Shown piece after piece: positions 25,545 to 34,143 of a stretch of DNA of 38,760 nucleotides (position 1 is its first letter; each line of letters begins with the position of its first letter). A model generated the notes under the pieces. It saw only the letters and a program-made list of their open reading frames with translations. It was not told where the DNA came from and searched no databases. The stretch is from Verrucomicrobiota bacterium. GTDB lineage: Bacteria > Verrucomicrobiota > Kiritimatiellia > JAHIZV01. Made by a program: the position numbers and the translations under genes. The DNA lies in assembly GCA_018814445.1 (NCBI GenBank), contig JAHIZV010000024.1:1-38760 (forward strand). The letters are read 5' to 3'.

Positions 25545-25940
25545 GCCACAGCGGAAATGGAGCGGAAGGTGCTGGAGCTTCTGAGAGCACACTTCAGGCC
25601 GGAGTTCCTGAACCGTATTGACGAGACGATTATCTTCCACAGTCTTTCCCGCGAGGATCTGCGCGCAATCGTGGATATCCAACTGGAGCGACTGGCCGGC
25701 CACCTGAAGGAACACGAGATTCATATCGAACTTACCGAAGCCGCCAGGGAGTTGTTGATCCGGGACGGCTATGATTCGGCGTACGGAGCCCGCCCTTTGA
25801 AGAGAGAGATACAGAAGAAGGTAATGAATGTGCTTGCCGAGGAATTGCTCTCAGGCAGGATAGCCGCAGGGGACAGGTTGATCGCGGACGTTGCGAAGGA
25901 GACACCTGATCGAATCACCTTTGCGCCGGCGGCATCTTGA
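25545..25940 (+). pseudogene. clpB: ClpB C-terminal part downstream of the in-frame stop
   Basis: It is in the same frame as the preceding ClpB part. It encodes RKVLELLRAHFRPEFLNRID (with the arginine-finger region), ETIIFHSLSREDLRAIVDIQ and the D2-small sensor-2 motif YDSAYGARPLKREIQKKVMN. An ATG at 25557 could restart translation 12 nt after the stop, but only a weak purine-rich stretch precedes it. The sequence otherwise looks intact and under constraint, pointing to a recent nonsense change (or base-call error) rather than long decay. Confidence 0.8.
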
Positions 25941-25957
25941 CATATAGTATCGTATAG

Positions 25958-26032
25958 ATGAACACGTTCATTTCAGCAGTCATGGTCATCTGGATATTCT
26001 ACATGGTTTACTACATCACAAAGGACATGTAG
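25958..26032 (+). CDS. possible small membrane peptide (24 residues)
   Basis: The short frame reads MNTFISAVMVIWIFYMVYYI followed by TKDM. It is almost wholly one hydrophobic segment with a charged end, typical of small membrane proteins. It lies between clpB and the DUF151 gene, 20 nt before the latter. There is no clear ribosome site, so translation is uncertain. Confidence 0.3.
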   Translation: MNTFISAVMVIWIFYMVYYITKDM

Positions 26033-26052
26033 ACGGGCGGAAATCCGAGCTG

Positions 26053-26511
26053 ATGAAAAGGGATATACTGGTATCTGTTAAGGCCCTGGTTCCAACGCCG
26101 ACGGGGTCGGGTGTTTTTCTGAGTAACGGGGAGAAGGTCATAGCTATCTTCGTTGATCACGGTGTCGCAGCCGCTATCACGATGTTCATGCATGGCATTA
26201 CCAAGCCGCGGCCTCTGACCCACGATCTGATCGGCAACGTATTGGCGGGTCTGGGCGTGACCGCGGAGAAGGTCGTGGTCAACGATCTGAAGGATGACAC
26301 GTTCTATGCCCGTCTGTACCTGAAGCAGGAGAACGAACTGGGCAGGAATGTAGTGGAAATCGACGCCCGTCCCAGCGATTCCATTGCACTTGCACTTCAG
26401 CAGAAATGTCCCATCTACGTGGCAGAGTCGGTGTGGGAAAGCGCCGAGGACATGACGTGGGCCCTCGAGCAGGCCGCGAAAGACTCCGACGACGAAAACG
26501 CAGCGCAGTAG
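26053..26511 (+). CDS. bifunctional nuclease family protein (DUF151/BFN)
   Basis: The 152-residue protein matches the BFN domain, seen in plant and bacterial proteins with reported DNase/RNase activity. Characteristic stretches are VFLSNGEKVIAIFVDHGVAAAI, RPLTHDLIGNVLAGLGVTAE, DTFYARLYLKQ and IDARPSDSIALALQQKCPIYV (the ARPSDSIALA motif is diagnostic). Its physiological role is not known. ATG 26053 is preceded by a weak GGAAA-type site. The gene converges with recO, whose end lies 38 nt downstream on the other strand. Confidence 0.85.
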   Translation: MKRDILVSVKALVPTPTGSGVFLSNGEKVIAIFVDHGVAAAITMFMHGITKPRPLTHDLIGNVLAGLGVTAEKVVVNDLKDDTFYARLYLKQENELGRNVVEIDARPSDSIALALQQKCPIYVAESVWESAEDMTWALEQAAKDSDDENAAQ

Positions 26512-26549
26512 TCTGTGTCATCTGGGGCTGGTGTCCCATCATTCAGTCA

Positions 26550-27359
26550 TCAGTTCGCTTCGCGAACGTCATTCACGGCATCATAGTGACCAACGACGCG
26601 CGAAATCACGTCCAGGGCAATCTTCCGGCCCTTCAAATCGACGTCCAGGTGATACGACAGAAAAAGGCCGAGAAGATTTCTTATTTCATCTGCCTGGCGC
26701 ATTTTGACGCGCGTGGAACGGGTCGTGCGCGGATGTTTCGACTTCTGCCATCCGAGTAGGGTGGCCAGAACATCCCTTGCTATGGGCATGCTTGACGAGT
26801 CAGCCTCCGACTTGCACTTGCTGCAAAGCAGACTCCCTTCTGCATAGGAGAACCTCAATCGGGTTTCGGTTGGCGATACCTGTCTGCCGCAGCGCGTGCA
26901 GTGCGAAAGGCGGGGAGACAGGCCAAGAATCTCCAGCAGTTTCAACTCGAACCAGAAGATGAACGCGGTGCCTGCCCCGTGCTCGTTGAGGTCGTCGAGT
27001 GCGGTATCAAGGAGATAGAACAGCTCCCGAACAGGAGCGTGCGGTTGCGTCACGTTCTTAATCAAGGCTGTCACATAGGATGCCGCGGAACAGGCCTTCC
27101 AGTCGCGGCGGAGATTGGGACGGCAACTGACAGGTGTGCATTCACGCGCAATGTGTCTGTAGTTTCGTTCCCGCTCGTAGAAGACCAGTTCGCATGTGTA
27201 GAAGAGATCGTATTGGCCAAGAAACGGACTTTTCGGTCGCTGAGACCCCTTAATCACAGTCGCGATCTTCCCGTGCCGCCGTGTCAGCCAGGTCACCGTG
27301 CGAGAGGTGTTGGAGAAGGCGTAGTAGTCGAGGACTATGGCATCACATTTAGCCAGCAT
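26550..27359 (-). CDS. recO: DNA repair protein RecO
   Basis: Recombination mediator that helps RecA load on SSB-coated DNA. It has 269 residues. The N-terminal OB fold (KCDAIVLDYYAFSNTSRTVTW; GKIATVIKGSQRPKS) spans about 1-80, followed by a helical domain. A four-cysteine zinc site is seen in CTRCGRQ (about 153) and CSKCKSE (about 178). It is the last gene of the phoH-led minus-strand cluster. It ends facing the DUF151 gene. Confidence 0.9.
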   Translation of the reverse strand: MLAKCDAIVLDYYAFSNTSRTVTWLTRRHGKIATVIKGSQRPKSPFLGQYDLFYTCELVFYERERNYRHIARECTPVSCRPNLRRDWKACSAASYVTALIKNVTQPHAPVRELFYLLDTALDDLNEHGAGTAFIFWFELKLLEILGLSPRLSHCTRCGRQVSPTETRLRFSYAEGSLLCSKCKSEADSSSMPIARDVLATLLGWQKSKHPRTTRSTRVKMRQADEIRNLLGLFLSYHLDVDLKGRKIALDVISRVVGHYDAVNDVREAN

Positions 27360-27392
27360 GGCTCACCGGGAATGCGTTGAGACTGTTCGGTG

Positions 27393-28793
27393 TCATACCG
27401 CGAATGCAACAACATGGTGATAAAGCATCAAGAGGACGGAGGTCACTCCATAGTAAATGAGGAGCGCCGTGATATCGTTTGAGGCCGTTACGAAAGGCCC
27501 TGACGCAACTGCCGGATCAATCTCAAACTTCTTCAGGACAAAGGGAACAAGAGCGCCGTAAATGGCGGCAAAGGCCATCGCACTGAAAAGGGCAACGCTT
27601 ACGGCGAAGGCAAGATAGAGAGGGGCGATCGAGGCGACCTGACCGGGAGATGCAAGGATCAGAATCTCCGCCCAGACGCCTATCAGCAAACCACATGCCG
27701 TTCCCATGATCAGGCCCGTCGTGAGTTCCCTGCGGATGAGTTGGGAGAGTCTGGTGTGACGCAGTGAACCGAGAGCCAGTCCGCGAATCACCAACGTTGA
27801 CGATTGAATGCCGGTATTTCCGCCCATGGCCATCACGATGGGAAAGAAGAAGGTCAGCACGATGACTTCTCCCAACGAGTGAAGAAGTCCTTTCAGAATC
27901 AGGCTCGTCACGAACCCGGAAACCAGTGTGATGAGCAGCCAGGGGAGTCGAAGCTGGCTCGCCCGCCACGGCGACTCCGACTCGAGTTCAGCATCATCGG
28001 AGCCTGCCATACGGAAGATGTCTTCAGACGCCTCCTCTTCCAGAACATCCATCACGTCTTCAAAAGTGATCCGCCCTACGAGTTTTCCGTCTGCATCTGT
28101 GACGGGAATCGCGCTGAGGTCATATTTGGTAGCCAGGTTGACTACCTCTTCCTGATCCATATCGACATGGGCCGAAATCATGTCCTTATCAACGACGGAA
28201 CTCAGTGGTAGAGATCGATTTTCAATTTTCAGCAGGTCCCAGAGACCCACAATGCCCTTGAGATGATCTTTCCCGTCCACCACGTAGGCATAGTGAAACG
28301 GTTCATCAAGATCGATCGAGGGGATTCTATTGAGGGCATCCGCTATGGTCAGGTTCTCGGCGAAGGACAGGAACTCAGGCGTCATGATACCGCCGGCGGT
28401 TTCCTCGTCGTACTGAAGCAATTCCCGGACGCCCTCGGATTCCTCCCTTTCCATCAGCCCGAGGACTTCTTCAGAACGTGCTTTCGAAAGGTCGCCGAGG
28501 AGGTCGGCGGCATCGTCAGGCGCCATATCTTCGACGAGTTCAGAGAGTTCGGCGTTGGTTAGAGACTCGAGAATATCCGATTCCGCCCGGCCTTCCAGCT
28601 CCACCAGGACATCAGGTTTCAGTTCATCATCAATGAGAGAAAAGGTCTGTTTGCGGTGCTCGCTGTCCACATGGGTGATGAGGTCGGCCAGATCGGCAGG
28701 ATGTTGAGATGCGAGGGCGTCGGACAGGGCGTCCCACCTTCCGTTCTCTATGAGGGAATCTACATATTCCCTTTGTATGTATTCATGTGACAT
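27393..28793 (-). CDS. mgtE: magnesium transporter MgtE
   Basis: Mg2+-gated Mg2+ channel of the inner membrane. The start at 28793 gives 466 residues. The N-terminal helical superhelix (about 20-130) has the DMAPDDAADLLGDL repeat. Two CBS domains cover about 135-255 (ETAGGIMTPEFLSF; VVDGKDHLKGIVGLWDLL; IPVTDADGKLVGRITFEDVMDV). A five-helix channel domain carries PIVMAMGGNTGIQSSTLVIR and the ending PFVTASNDITALLIYYG, with the Asn-Asp ion-site motif. An in-frame TTG at 28820 is a longer alternative; I prefer ATG 28793 (MSHEYIQREY), with GAAGG just upstream. No M-box leader is present, as the gene is internal to the operon. Confidence 0.93.
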   Translation of the reverse strand: MSHEYIQREYVDSLIENGRWDALSDALASQHPADLADLITHVDSEHRKQTFSLIDDELKPDVLVELEGRAESDILESLTNAELSELVEDMAPDDAADLLGDLSKARSEEVLGLMEREESEGVRELLQYDEETAGGIMTPEFLSFAENLTIADALNRIPSIDLDEPFHYAYVVDGKDHLKGIVGLWDLLKIENRSLPLSSVVDKDMISAHVDMDQEEVVNLATKYDLSAIPVTDADGKLVGRITFEDVMDVLEEEASEDIFRMAGSDDAELESESPWRASQLRLPWLLITLVSGFVTSLILKGLLHSLGEVIVLTFFFPIVMAMGGNTGIQSSTLVIRGLALGSLRHTRLSQLIRRELTTGLIMGTACGLLIGVWAEILILASPGQVASIAPLYLAFAVSVALFSAMAFAAIYGALVPFVLKKFEIDPAVASGPFVTASNDITALLIYYGVTSVLLMLYHHVVAFAV

Positions 28794-28841
28794 GGCCTTC
28801 GCGAAGAATATATGCGGCAACTCAAAAGGCCAAGGTGGGAA

Positions 28842-30125
28842 TCAGTTTTCTTCTGACCGGGAGGTCTTATCCATGCGGACGGTCACAATCTGGTGCGCTC
28901 GAGCCCGTTCAATGGTGAGCGTGTAACCATCGAACGACAGGACTTCTCCCGGCTTGGGGATGCGTCCCAGTGTCTGAAAAATATATCCTCCGACTGAGTC
29001 ATACTCCTCAGCTTCGGGAATACTGATACCGAGCAGTTCGTTGACTTCATCAACGGGGAGTCGCGCGCTCAGGATTACAGATCCTTCTGAGAGGCGCTGA
29101 ACTTTTGTCTCGTCGATGTCGTACTCGTCATGGATCTCGCCGACCAGTTCTTCGATAACGTCTTCCATGGAGACGATGCCTGCCGTTCCGCCATACTCGT
29201 CCACGACGATGGCCAACTGCTCCTGTTCGCTTCGGAGGAGCTGCATGAGGTCATTGATCGGCATCGATTCCGGCACATAAGTGACCGGATTGGATGCTTT
29301 CAGCACGGGCTGAGTTGCGTCCCCCTGGCTCTGCGACCTGAGAAGCTGCTTGATGTGGAGAATCCCACGGATGTCGTCGAGTGTGTCATGGAATACCGGA
29401 AAGCGGGAGTGGCTGGAATCCTTGACCTTGTTCACGGCCTGTTCAACGGTCAATGAGTCCTCAAGGCCCAGAACGTCAATCCTGGGCGTCATGATCTCTC
29501 TCGCTATGGTTTCGCCGAATTCGAAGACGCTGCGAATGATCTCGCGTTCCTCTTCTTCGAGATCCTCTTCGCCGGATTGATCGACCAGACTGCGTATTTC
29601 GTCTTCCGCCGACGGACGATCAGCCTCGTCTGAAACCGCCATTACGGAGGACAGTAATCGTCGTTCGATCCGGGACAAAGGCCACGACAGCGGAAATAGA
29701 AGAATCGTCAACGCTCTGGCCAGGGCAAAAAACACAAGTGTAATCCGGTCGGCGTAGCTCTCCGAAAGGGCGTCGGGAAGGATCTCCCAGAGGAACACGA
29801 TCACGGCAACGTATACGAAAAGAAGTACGCCGAGAACGAGAGTGTAGGCCGCCGCGTCAGGATGCAGCGCCGTGACGGCTGTGGCAACCGCAAACACCTG
29901 GAGGGCGACCGAGAGAATGAGCAAAGTATTGAGAAGCAGATCCCATCGGCTATCCCACTTCGCGAGCCTGAAAGCTACAGAGGGAGACTTCTCCGTAAGA
30001 CGGGATAGACCAGCTTCTCCGGTGCGGGTAAAGGCCGCCAGAAGCGCGGAAAAAAATCCCGCGCCTATAAGCAGGCCGAGTGACAGCACCAGCCGCGGAC
30101 CAACAAGCAATGTTTCAAAATCCAT
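28842..30125 (-). CDS. CNNM/CorC-type transporter with CBS domains (HlyC/CorC family)
   Basis: The 427-residue membrane protein has an N-terminal DUF21 (CNNM) domain with about three to four helices (about 10-150). A pair of CBS domains follows (about 200-330; REIMTPRIDVLGLEDSLTV, HIKQLL, IVVDEYGGTAGIVSMEDVIE). The C-terminal CorC_HlyC domain is PVDEVNELLGISIPEAEEY and onward. Families of this design are implicated in Mg2+ or Co2+ export or homeostasis. It lies 12 nt after ybeY and precedes mgtE, so two Mg-linked transporters share a transcript. Confidence 0.9.
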   Translation of the reverse strand: MDFETLLVGPRLVLSLGLLIGAGFFSALLAAFTRTGEAGLSRLTEKSPSVAFRLAKWDSRWDLLLNTLLILSVALQVFAVATAVTALHPDAAAYTLVLGVLLFVYVAVIVFLWEILPDALSESYADRITLVFFALARALTILLFPLSWPLSRIERRLLSSVMAVSDEADRPSAEDEIRSLVDQSGEEDLEEEEREIIRSVFEFGETIAREIMTPRIDVLGLEDSLTVEQAVNKVKDSSHSRFPVFHDTLDDIRGILHIKQLLRSQSQGDATQPVLKASNPVTYVPESMPINDLMQLLRSEQEQLAIVVDEYGGTAGIVSMEDVIEELVGEIHDEYDIDETKVQRLSEGSVILSARLPVDEVNELLGISIPEAEEYDSVGGYIFQTLGRIPKPGEVLSFDGYTLTIERARAHQIVTVRMDKTSRSEEN

Positions 30126-30137
30126 GCTACGGAAAGA

Positions 30138-30611
30138 CTACTCCTCAATGTGAACAAGCTGTTGCAGGTAGCCAGAATCCTGCGCCTCTTTCAACCACTT
30201 TCGCTCGCGTGCCAGCATTCTTCTTCGTTTGTCCGGCGTTTCGTCCGTTCCGCCGGTGAGGTGATCCCATCCATGGGCGATATACAGGGCGAGTTCCCAT
30301 TCGAAACCTTCTCGTGCCGCCCCTTCGCGAGAAGCCTGGTCCACATTGACGATGATCTCGCCGGATGGACGAGCTTCATCGCCCGGAAGCGGGTCATACC
30401 GGAAACTGATCACGTCGGTAGGACAGTCTTTGCCGAAGTACTGCTTGTTGAGCAGTGTTATTGCAGGATCATCGGTCAGGACGAGGGATATCTCACTCCA
30501 GGCCGAATTATCTGCCGGGGCTGCCTGTGCCGTCAGATGCCGCAGGAATTTCCTGAGTCCGGCCGGCTGTATCCGATGTTTCAGCTGGTTGTTGTTTATT
30601 TCGATCTTCAT
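30138..30611 (-). CDS. ybeY: endoribonuclease YbeY (rRNA maturation factor)
   Basis: Metal-dependent RNase involved in 16S rRNA 3'-end maturation and ribosome quality control. It has 157 residues. Family landmarks are VLTDDPAITLLNKQYFGKDCPTDVISF (about 44-70) and GEIIVNVDQASREG. The metal site lies in IAHGWDHLTGGTDETPDKRR (about 110-129): His-x3-His is kept, and Asp stands where E. coli has the third His, a variant also seen in Bacteroidetes. The 5' end overlaps the upstream HD gene by 104 nt in another frame. No ribosome site is visible before the ATG. Confidence 0.9.
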   Translation of the reverse strand: MKIEINNNQLKHRIQPAGLRKFLRHLTAQAAPADNSAWSEISLVLTDDPAITLLNKQYFGKDCPTDVISFRYDPLPGDEARPSGEIIVNVDQASREGAAREGFEWELALYIAHGWDHLTGGTDETPDKRRRMLARERKWLKEAQDSGYLQQLVHIEE

Positions 30612-32892
30612 CTTGTGGATAGGCCACGCGGCCGTGCAGCATGTTCGTTAGAGAGAATACGAAGGCCTTCTTGATCGTGCTCAGTTCGGAGAGGGTCAGA
30701 TGGGATTCATCAAGCTGATGATCGGCCAGCCGGCTGTCGACAATCTCGTTAACAAGATTCTCGATGCGGCTCGGAGTTGATTTCTCCATTGAACGGGAGG
30801 CCGCCTCAACGCTGTCAGCGAGAAGAAGAATCGCCATTTCGCGGGACTGCGGTTTCGGGCCCGCATATCTGAAATCCTCTTCTTTCACAGCTCGCCCGTT
30901 CGCTTTCCCTGCGCCTTCCTTCTTCACGTCCTGCTGCTTCTTCGCGCGGTGGTAGAAGTAAGAGACTATGCCGGTGCCGTGGTGCTGCTGGATGGCGTCA
31001 ATGATGGGGGTGGGCAGTTTGTGGCGTTTTGCCAGACTGACGCCCTCTTTGACGTGGGAGGTAATCACCAGCGTACTCATGCTGGGTGAAAGATCGTCGT
31101 GGGGATTATCCCGATGCTGGCTGTTCTCGGTGAAGAACTCCGGTTTCGTCAGCTTCCCGATATCGTGGAAATAGGCGCAGACGCGGGTGAGTAGTGCGTT
31201 CGCTCCTATCTGCTCCGCCGCCGCCTGTGCGACGTTGGAGACCATTAAACTGTGGTGATAAGTCCCGGGCGCCTCAAGCGCCAGTCGCTGGAGCAGGGGA
31301 TGCCCCATATCAGAAAGTTCCAGAAGGCGGATGTCGGTGGTGATGCCGAAGAGATACTCTAGAAGCGGCAGAATCAACAGCGTGAGGACGGCGCATATGG
31401 AGCCGCACAGAAAGCCTGCAACTGCCTGCAGGAGAACGACTGAAACGGAGTGCTGTTGAAGTACACCGACGCTTGCCGCGACAAGCATGCCCGCGAGACC
31501 TATCCACAAGCCTCCCCGAAACACTCTTGAACGCTTGCGCACGTCGCGGACGGTGTGTACGGCCACGACTGTCGCGACCATTCCGTACACGAAAACAGGA
31601 AAGCTGTTATCGAAGAGAATCGCCGTTGCCATGCTGGTCCAGATTCCCGCCACGAGGGCAGCCGCGCCACCGACCAGGACGGCGGCAAGCAAGGCCGTCA
31701 GGGCGACAGGGACAAGGAATTCAACGACAGCCGGCGGAACAGTCCTGATCGTATTGGACAGGTAGAGCAGAGCCCTGGCAGGTGTCAGACCGAGAAGCGC
31801 CAGTATGACCAGGAGGAGCACCGTTCTATTCTTTGAAAGGATGTCCGGCTTCAGAAGATGAATGATACCCGTGCACGCCAGCAGAGTGAGCAGCAGGAGT
31901 GCTCCGCTTCCGACCATCCGCAGAAGGAGATCATACTTGGACAGATTCTGGCTGAGCGTTTTATCATGCGACTGGAGCTGCTTGAGAATCTGGGGTGTGA
32001 TGCGCTCGCCGGCCTCGACAAGAGTCGTCCCGGCGCGAACGGTCATCAATATCGGCGCGACGCTTCTTTCCGCCTCTGTCCGCAGGTTCTTCGTCAGGTC
32101 GGGTTCGTAAATGAGGTTGGCCACGATGGAGGGACGAATAAACCGGGTCAGGAGTTCTTCGTCGACATGATTGCCCTTCATCAATTTCTGGACGCCGGCA
32201 ACCGTCTGCGCGAGGGCTTGCTCCGGGAGCAGTACGTTCTCAATGGGGACGCTGCGCTTCGACGCGCCGTCCGCGGAGAGGATGGCAAGTCTTCCTGACG
32301 TCGCGACGCCCTGAAAAAGGGTCTTCTTCTCTGAAGGACTGAGGATACCGCGATGCCAGACGGAAGACAGTTCCTCTTTCAGTGCGGCACGCAGATGATT
32401 CTCTCTACCCTTTGTCACCAGTGTCAGCAGCTCATCCGACTCCAGATCAGAATAGCCGGTCACGTCCGGAGGAGGGGCTTCAGCTACGCCATCGGCATCC
32501 GTGTTTTCGGCGGGAACGGCCCGCAGTTCGATGATGCGGTCGAGGGCGACATCAAAACTGTTTACGGCCGAATTGAAAGGAATCATATTGATGGAAAAAA
32601 CAGGAAGAACGGCATTTGCCGCCTGCCTCCGAGTAAGTTCCGTCTTGGCGACGTCTTCGCACTCGAAGTCTATGGCTGAGACCACCGTGGCTTTAGCGCG
32701 TTGGCCGGGGGCAAGTGTTGTATGTCTTCTGGCCCCGTTGCTGTAGAGAAGCATCAGGGCGCTGAGCCACAGAAGGAGTCCGAGCGCCAGGCCGGTCCAT
32801 TTGAACGACTTCGGCTGTCTGGTGCGCTGCTGTGAATTCTGTTCAAGCTGCTTCGCACGTTTCGCGCGTGATTTAGATATCTTCATGCTCAT
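30508..32892 (-). CDS. 7TM-HD domain phosphodiesterase (PgpH/YqfF family)
   Basis: Members of this family hydrolyse cyclic di-AMP at the inner membrane (Listeria PgpH); activity here is inferred. It has 794 residues. One N-terminal helix is near 33-50, an extracytoplasmic 7TMR-HDED region covers about 55-325, and seven helices span about 330-555. A cytosolic HD domain has YHHSLMVSNVAQAAAEQ, AYFHDIGKL, ITSHVKEGVSLAKRH, IQQHHGTG and LLLADSVEAASR. The conserved family end LTNMLHGRVAYP is followed by an extra 35-residue Gln/Thr/Gly-rich tail, nearly all of it inside ybeY. The start overlaps the phoH stop by 4 nt. Confidence 0.9.
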   Translation of the reverse strand: MSMKISKSRAKRAKQLEQNSQQRTRQPKSFKWTGLALGLLLWLSALMLLYSNGARRHTTLAPGQRAKATVVSAIDFECEDVAKTELTRRQAANAVLPVFSINMIPFNSAVNSFDVALDRIIELRAVPAENTDADGVAEAPPPDVTGYSDLESDELLTLVTKGRENHLRAALKEELSSVWHRGILSPSEKKTLFQGVATSGRLAILSADGASKRSVPIENVLLPEQALAQTVAGVQKLMKGNHVDEELLTRFIRPSIVANLIYEPDLTKNLRTEAERSVAPILMTVRAGTTLVEAGERITPQILKQLQSHDKTLSQNLSKYDLLLRMVGSGALLLLTLLACTGIIHLLKPDILSKNRTVLLLVILALLGLTPARALLYLSNTIRTVPPAVVEFLVPVALTALLAAVLVGGAAALVAGIWTSMATAILFDNSFPVFVYGMVATVVAVHTVRDVRKRSRVFRGGLWIGLAGMLVAASVGVLQQHSVSVVLLQAVAGFLCGSICAVLTLLILPLLEYLFGITTDIRLLELSDMGHPLLQRLALEAPGTYHHSLMVSNVAQAAAEQIGANALLTRVCAYFHDIGKLTKPEFFTENSQHRDNPHDDLSPSMSTLVITSHVKEGVSLAKRHKLPTPIIDAIQQHHGTGIVSYFYHRAKKQQDVKKEGAGKANGRAVKEEDFRYAGPKPQSREMAILLLADSVEAASRSMEKSTPSRIENLVNEIVDSRLADHQLDESHLTLSELSTIKKAFVFSLTNMLHGRVAYPQDEDRNKQQPAETSDTAGRTQEIPAASDGTGSPGR

Positions 32893-33881
32893 GATGTCTC
32901 ACCGTTGGGCTCAGTCGCGGGCGCCGAGCGGCCGTGTCTGTACGCAAGGATAACCTTCTGCACCAATTCATGCCGGACGACGTCCGCCTCGGTCAGCTCG
33001 GTCATCGCGATTCCTTCGACTTCGCTGAGGGTCCTGCGGGCTTCTTCGAGGCCGGAGGTCTTATTCGGGGGGAGGTCGATCTGAGTCAGGTCTCCTGTGA
33101 TCACGCACTTCGAGTCGAAGCCCATGCGGGTCAGGAACATCAACATCTGTTCCGGCGTCGTGTTCTGTGCTTCGTCGAGGATCACAAAAGCGTGGTTCAG
33201 CGTCCGACCGCGCATGTACGCGAGCGGAGCGACCTCTATGACGCCGCGTTCTGTCTGCCTCTCGATTTCCTCCGGCGACATCATGTCGTAGAGCGCATCG
33301 TATAGGGGCCGCAGATAGGGAAATACCTTCTGGTGCATGTCGCCGGGCAGAAAACCCAACGCTTCTCCCGCTTCGATGGCGGGACGTGTGAGGATGATTC
33401 TGCTTACCTCGTCTTTCAGGAGAGTCGAAACGGCCATAGCCATGGCGAGATACGTTTTGCCTGTGCCTGCGGGGCCGATGCCAAATGCGATATCCCGGTT
33501 GCGGATTGACTCGATGTACCTGCACTGACCGATTGTGCGCGGAAAAATGGGAGCCTTTCCCGAGGCCACGTCTATCCGGTCATTGTGGAGAGACTCGAAA
33601 TCCGCTTTACGGCCCCCGCAGAAAGCCTCAAGGGCGTATAGAATCCCCTGGTCCCGCAACGCGACGCCGCGATTTCGGGCCTGACGAAGAGTATTGATGA
33701 ATTCGATTGCCCGGTTCGAATCCTTCTCTTCACCCTCTATCTTGAGCCAGGTATCCCTCGAAGTCAGGCGGACCTTGAGGGCGTCCTGAATCCTCGTGCG
33801 CATTTCCGGGCTGTATCCGGCCAGGTCCTGGGCTTCGCGCGTATTGTCAAAATGGATAGTCTGCTCGTTCATGGGAAACAT
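32889..33881 (-). CDS. phoH: PhoH family ATPase
   Basis: The 330-residue PhoH-like P-loop ATPase is probably an RNA helicase or RNase-associated factor. An N-terminal KH-like segment covers about 1-90. The ATPase core has Walker A FGIGPAGTGKTYLAMAMA (about 132-149), then RPAIEAGEALGFLPGDM. Walker B is AFVILDEAQNTTPEQMLMFL, with ITGDLTQIDLPP downstream. It leads the conserved phoH-PgpH-ybeY-corC-recO arrangement. ATG 33881 is used, and a second ATG at 33872 is possible. A candidate promoter lies at 34022-34050. Confidence 0.93.
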   Translation of the reverse strand: MFPMNEQTIHFDNTREAQDLAGYSPEMRTRIQDALKVRLTSRDTWLKIEGEEKDSNRAIEFINTLRQARNRGVALRDQGILYALEAFCGGRKADFESLHNDRIDVASGKAPIFPRTIGQCRYIESIRNRDIAFGIGPAGTGKTYLAMAMAVSTLLKDEVSRIILTRPAIEAGEALGFLPGDMHQKVFPYLRPLYDALYDMMSPEEIERQTERGVIEVAPLAYMRGRTLNHAFVILDEAQNTTPEQMLMFLTRMGFDSKCVITGDLTQIDLPPNKTSGLEEARRTLSEVEGIAMTELTEADVVRHELVQKVILAYRHGRSAPATEPNGETS

Positions 33882-34143
33882 CAGGGGGAAGCGGGAATGC
33901 GCCGCCGGGCTGTAAGTAGCTCACATATGTCTTTTCTTGCGTCCGACAGTCAGATGTATGATGCCCGTTCCGATATCCCTCCTCAGATGAACCAGATCCG
34001 AAACGCGTTCATCAAAGGAAAACTAAACAACATGATGAGAGACGCGTCAATGTGATTACCGAGGCCATCGGGCCGGTCGGCGGCGATAGAATCGTGCGAA
34101 TAGTGGATGTACAAAGGGGATTATATCCTGCGGATGTCAATGT
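33882..34143 (-). other. intergenic region between HIT gene and phoH
   Basis: The 262 nt hold no convincing gene. A plus-strand frame (33852-34055) reads 67 codons but overlaps phoH and lacks a ribosome site. The only feature I can support is the promoter candidate at 34022-34050 for the phoH operon. Confidence 0.4.
34022..34050 (-). promoter_or_regulatory. candidate sigma-70 promoter for the phoH operon
   Basis: On the minus strand, TTGACG (34045-34050) and TTTAGT (34022-34027) are 17 nt apart, about 140 nt upstream of phoH. The -35 matches consensus at five of six positions; the -10 is weaker. Confidence 0.35.

Noticed and set aside
28794-28841. M-box riboswitch before mgtE
   Set aside because: Only 48 nt separate mgtE from the preceding gene, too short for an M-box aptamer.
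30240-30290. YbeY metal site has Asp in place of the third His
   Set aside because: The same variant occurs in other phyla such as Bacteroidetes, and the rest of the motif is intact, so it is unlikely to be a loss of function.
33852-34055. 67-codon plus-strand frame divergent from phoH
   Set aside because: It overlaps the phoH 5' end, has no ribosome site and no recognisable protein features.
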